Of a stretch of 6,103 nucleotides of DNA, positions 6,024 to 6,103 are shown one piece after another. The stretch is from CAYMLQ01 sp964390795 (GTDB lineage Bacteria > Verrucomicrobiota > Kiritimatiellia > RFP12 > UBA1067). A program made the translations under genes and the position numbers. Each line of letters begins with the position of its first letter. Positions within the stretch are counted from its first letter, which is position 1. The notes beneath the pieces are model-generated. The model was not told the DNA's origin. It did no database searches and was given only the letters and a program-made list of their open reading frames with translations. Where the stretch lies: contig CAYMLQ010000355.1 of the NCBI GenBank assembly GCA_964390795.1, positions 1 through 6,103 of the forward strand. The letters are read 5' to 3'.

Positions 6024-6103
6024 CTAACGGATGCTCAACATCGTGCCTGAGTTGTCGCGCAGGACGGTCAGCATGCCGCTGCCCGCGAAGTGCGTGTTGT
6101 CTT
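6024..6103 (-). CDS. 3' end of an unidentified gene entering from the right
   Basis: Only the last 25 codons and a TAG stop (6026-6024) are in the window: DNTHFAGSGMLTVLRDNSGT, then MLSIR. The family is not recognisable from so little. The FAGxG-x-x-TVLRD pattern looks like two beta strands ending a domain. Support for real coding comes from the adjacent copy at 5935-6012, which preserves the same residues with synonymous changes. A frame error in either copy cannot be excluded. Confidence 0.45.
   Translation of the reverse strand, partial: DNTHFAGSGMLTVLRDNSGTMLSIR

Noticed and set aside
5560..6027. A plus-strand open frame of 155 codons across the element
   Set aside because: It runs through the inverted repeats and the hairpin without consistent composition, and only a different frame shows coding bias in part of it.
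1..6103. CRISPR array, tRNA or rRNA genes
   Set aside because: No regularly spaced direct repeats and no recognisable tRNA or rRNA signature were seen on either strand.

Overview
The window is a GC-rich bacterial segment dominated by two complete reading frames on the minus strand. Both encode large, modular, exported or surface proteins of a kind typical of the PVC group. The closest feel is Kiritimatiellota, Lentisphaerota or Verrucomicrobiota. That placement is an inference from the protein architectures: a hydrazine-synthase-alpha-like dihaem protein fused to discoidin and FGE/SUMF1-type modules, and a parallel beta-helix protein with a choice-of-anchor-Q motif and a calcium-loop repeat. 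No marker gene confirms it.

Layout, read along the minus strand from right to left. At 6024-6103 lies the last 26 codons of a gene entering from the right, followed by a diverged, frame-shifted copy of the same tail at 5935-6012. A strong GC hairpin at 5877-5909 follows. A short coding-like remnant on the plus strand occupies about 5730-5885. Next comes a 165-bp structure with 17-bp terminal inverted repeats (5546-5710), which I read as a MITE-like element. Immediately inside it are a plausible sigma70-type promoter and a ribosome binding site for the main gene (5482-1460, 1340 aa). Seventy bases further on is a beta-helix protein gene (1389-181, 402 aa) that lacks a signal peptide and looks 5'-truncated. 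A hairpin at 136-157 could end transcription. The left edge (1-55) holds the end of a second copy of the same repeat family, pointing out of the window.

The 1340-aa protein is the centre of interest. It has a signal peptide, an F5/8 type C (discoidin) domain, a helical stretch, a beta-propeller and two CXXCH haem sites resembling hydrazine synthase alpha, an Ala/Pro linker and a C-terminal FGE/SUMF1-like domain. Two features argue against simple transfer of function from the namesakes. The FGE-like domain lacks the catalytic cysteines, and the first haem motif lacks a tyrosine where I recall the hydrazine synthase haem ligand to be. I infer a periplasmic or surface c-type cytochrome with carbohydrate- or protein-binding ends and no assigned reaction. 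The beta-helix protein may be co-transcribed with it, but nothing visible proves a shared function.

The two-gene block is bracketed by a perfect 19-bp inverted repeat (37-55 and 5546-5564), which raises the possibility that it sits between two copies of a small mobile repeat. Long plus-strand open frames across the main gene are antisense shadows of its GC-rich codon use and are not annotated.
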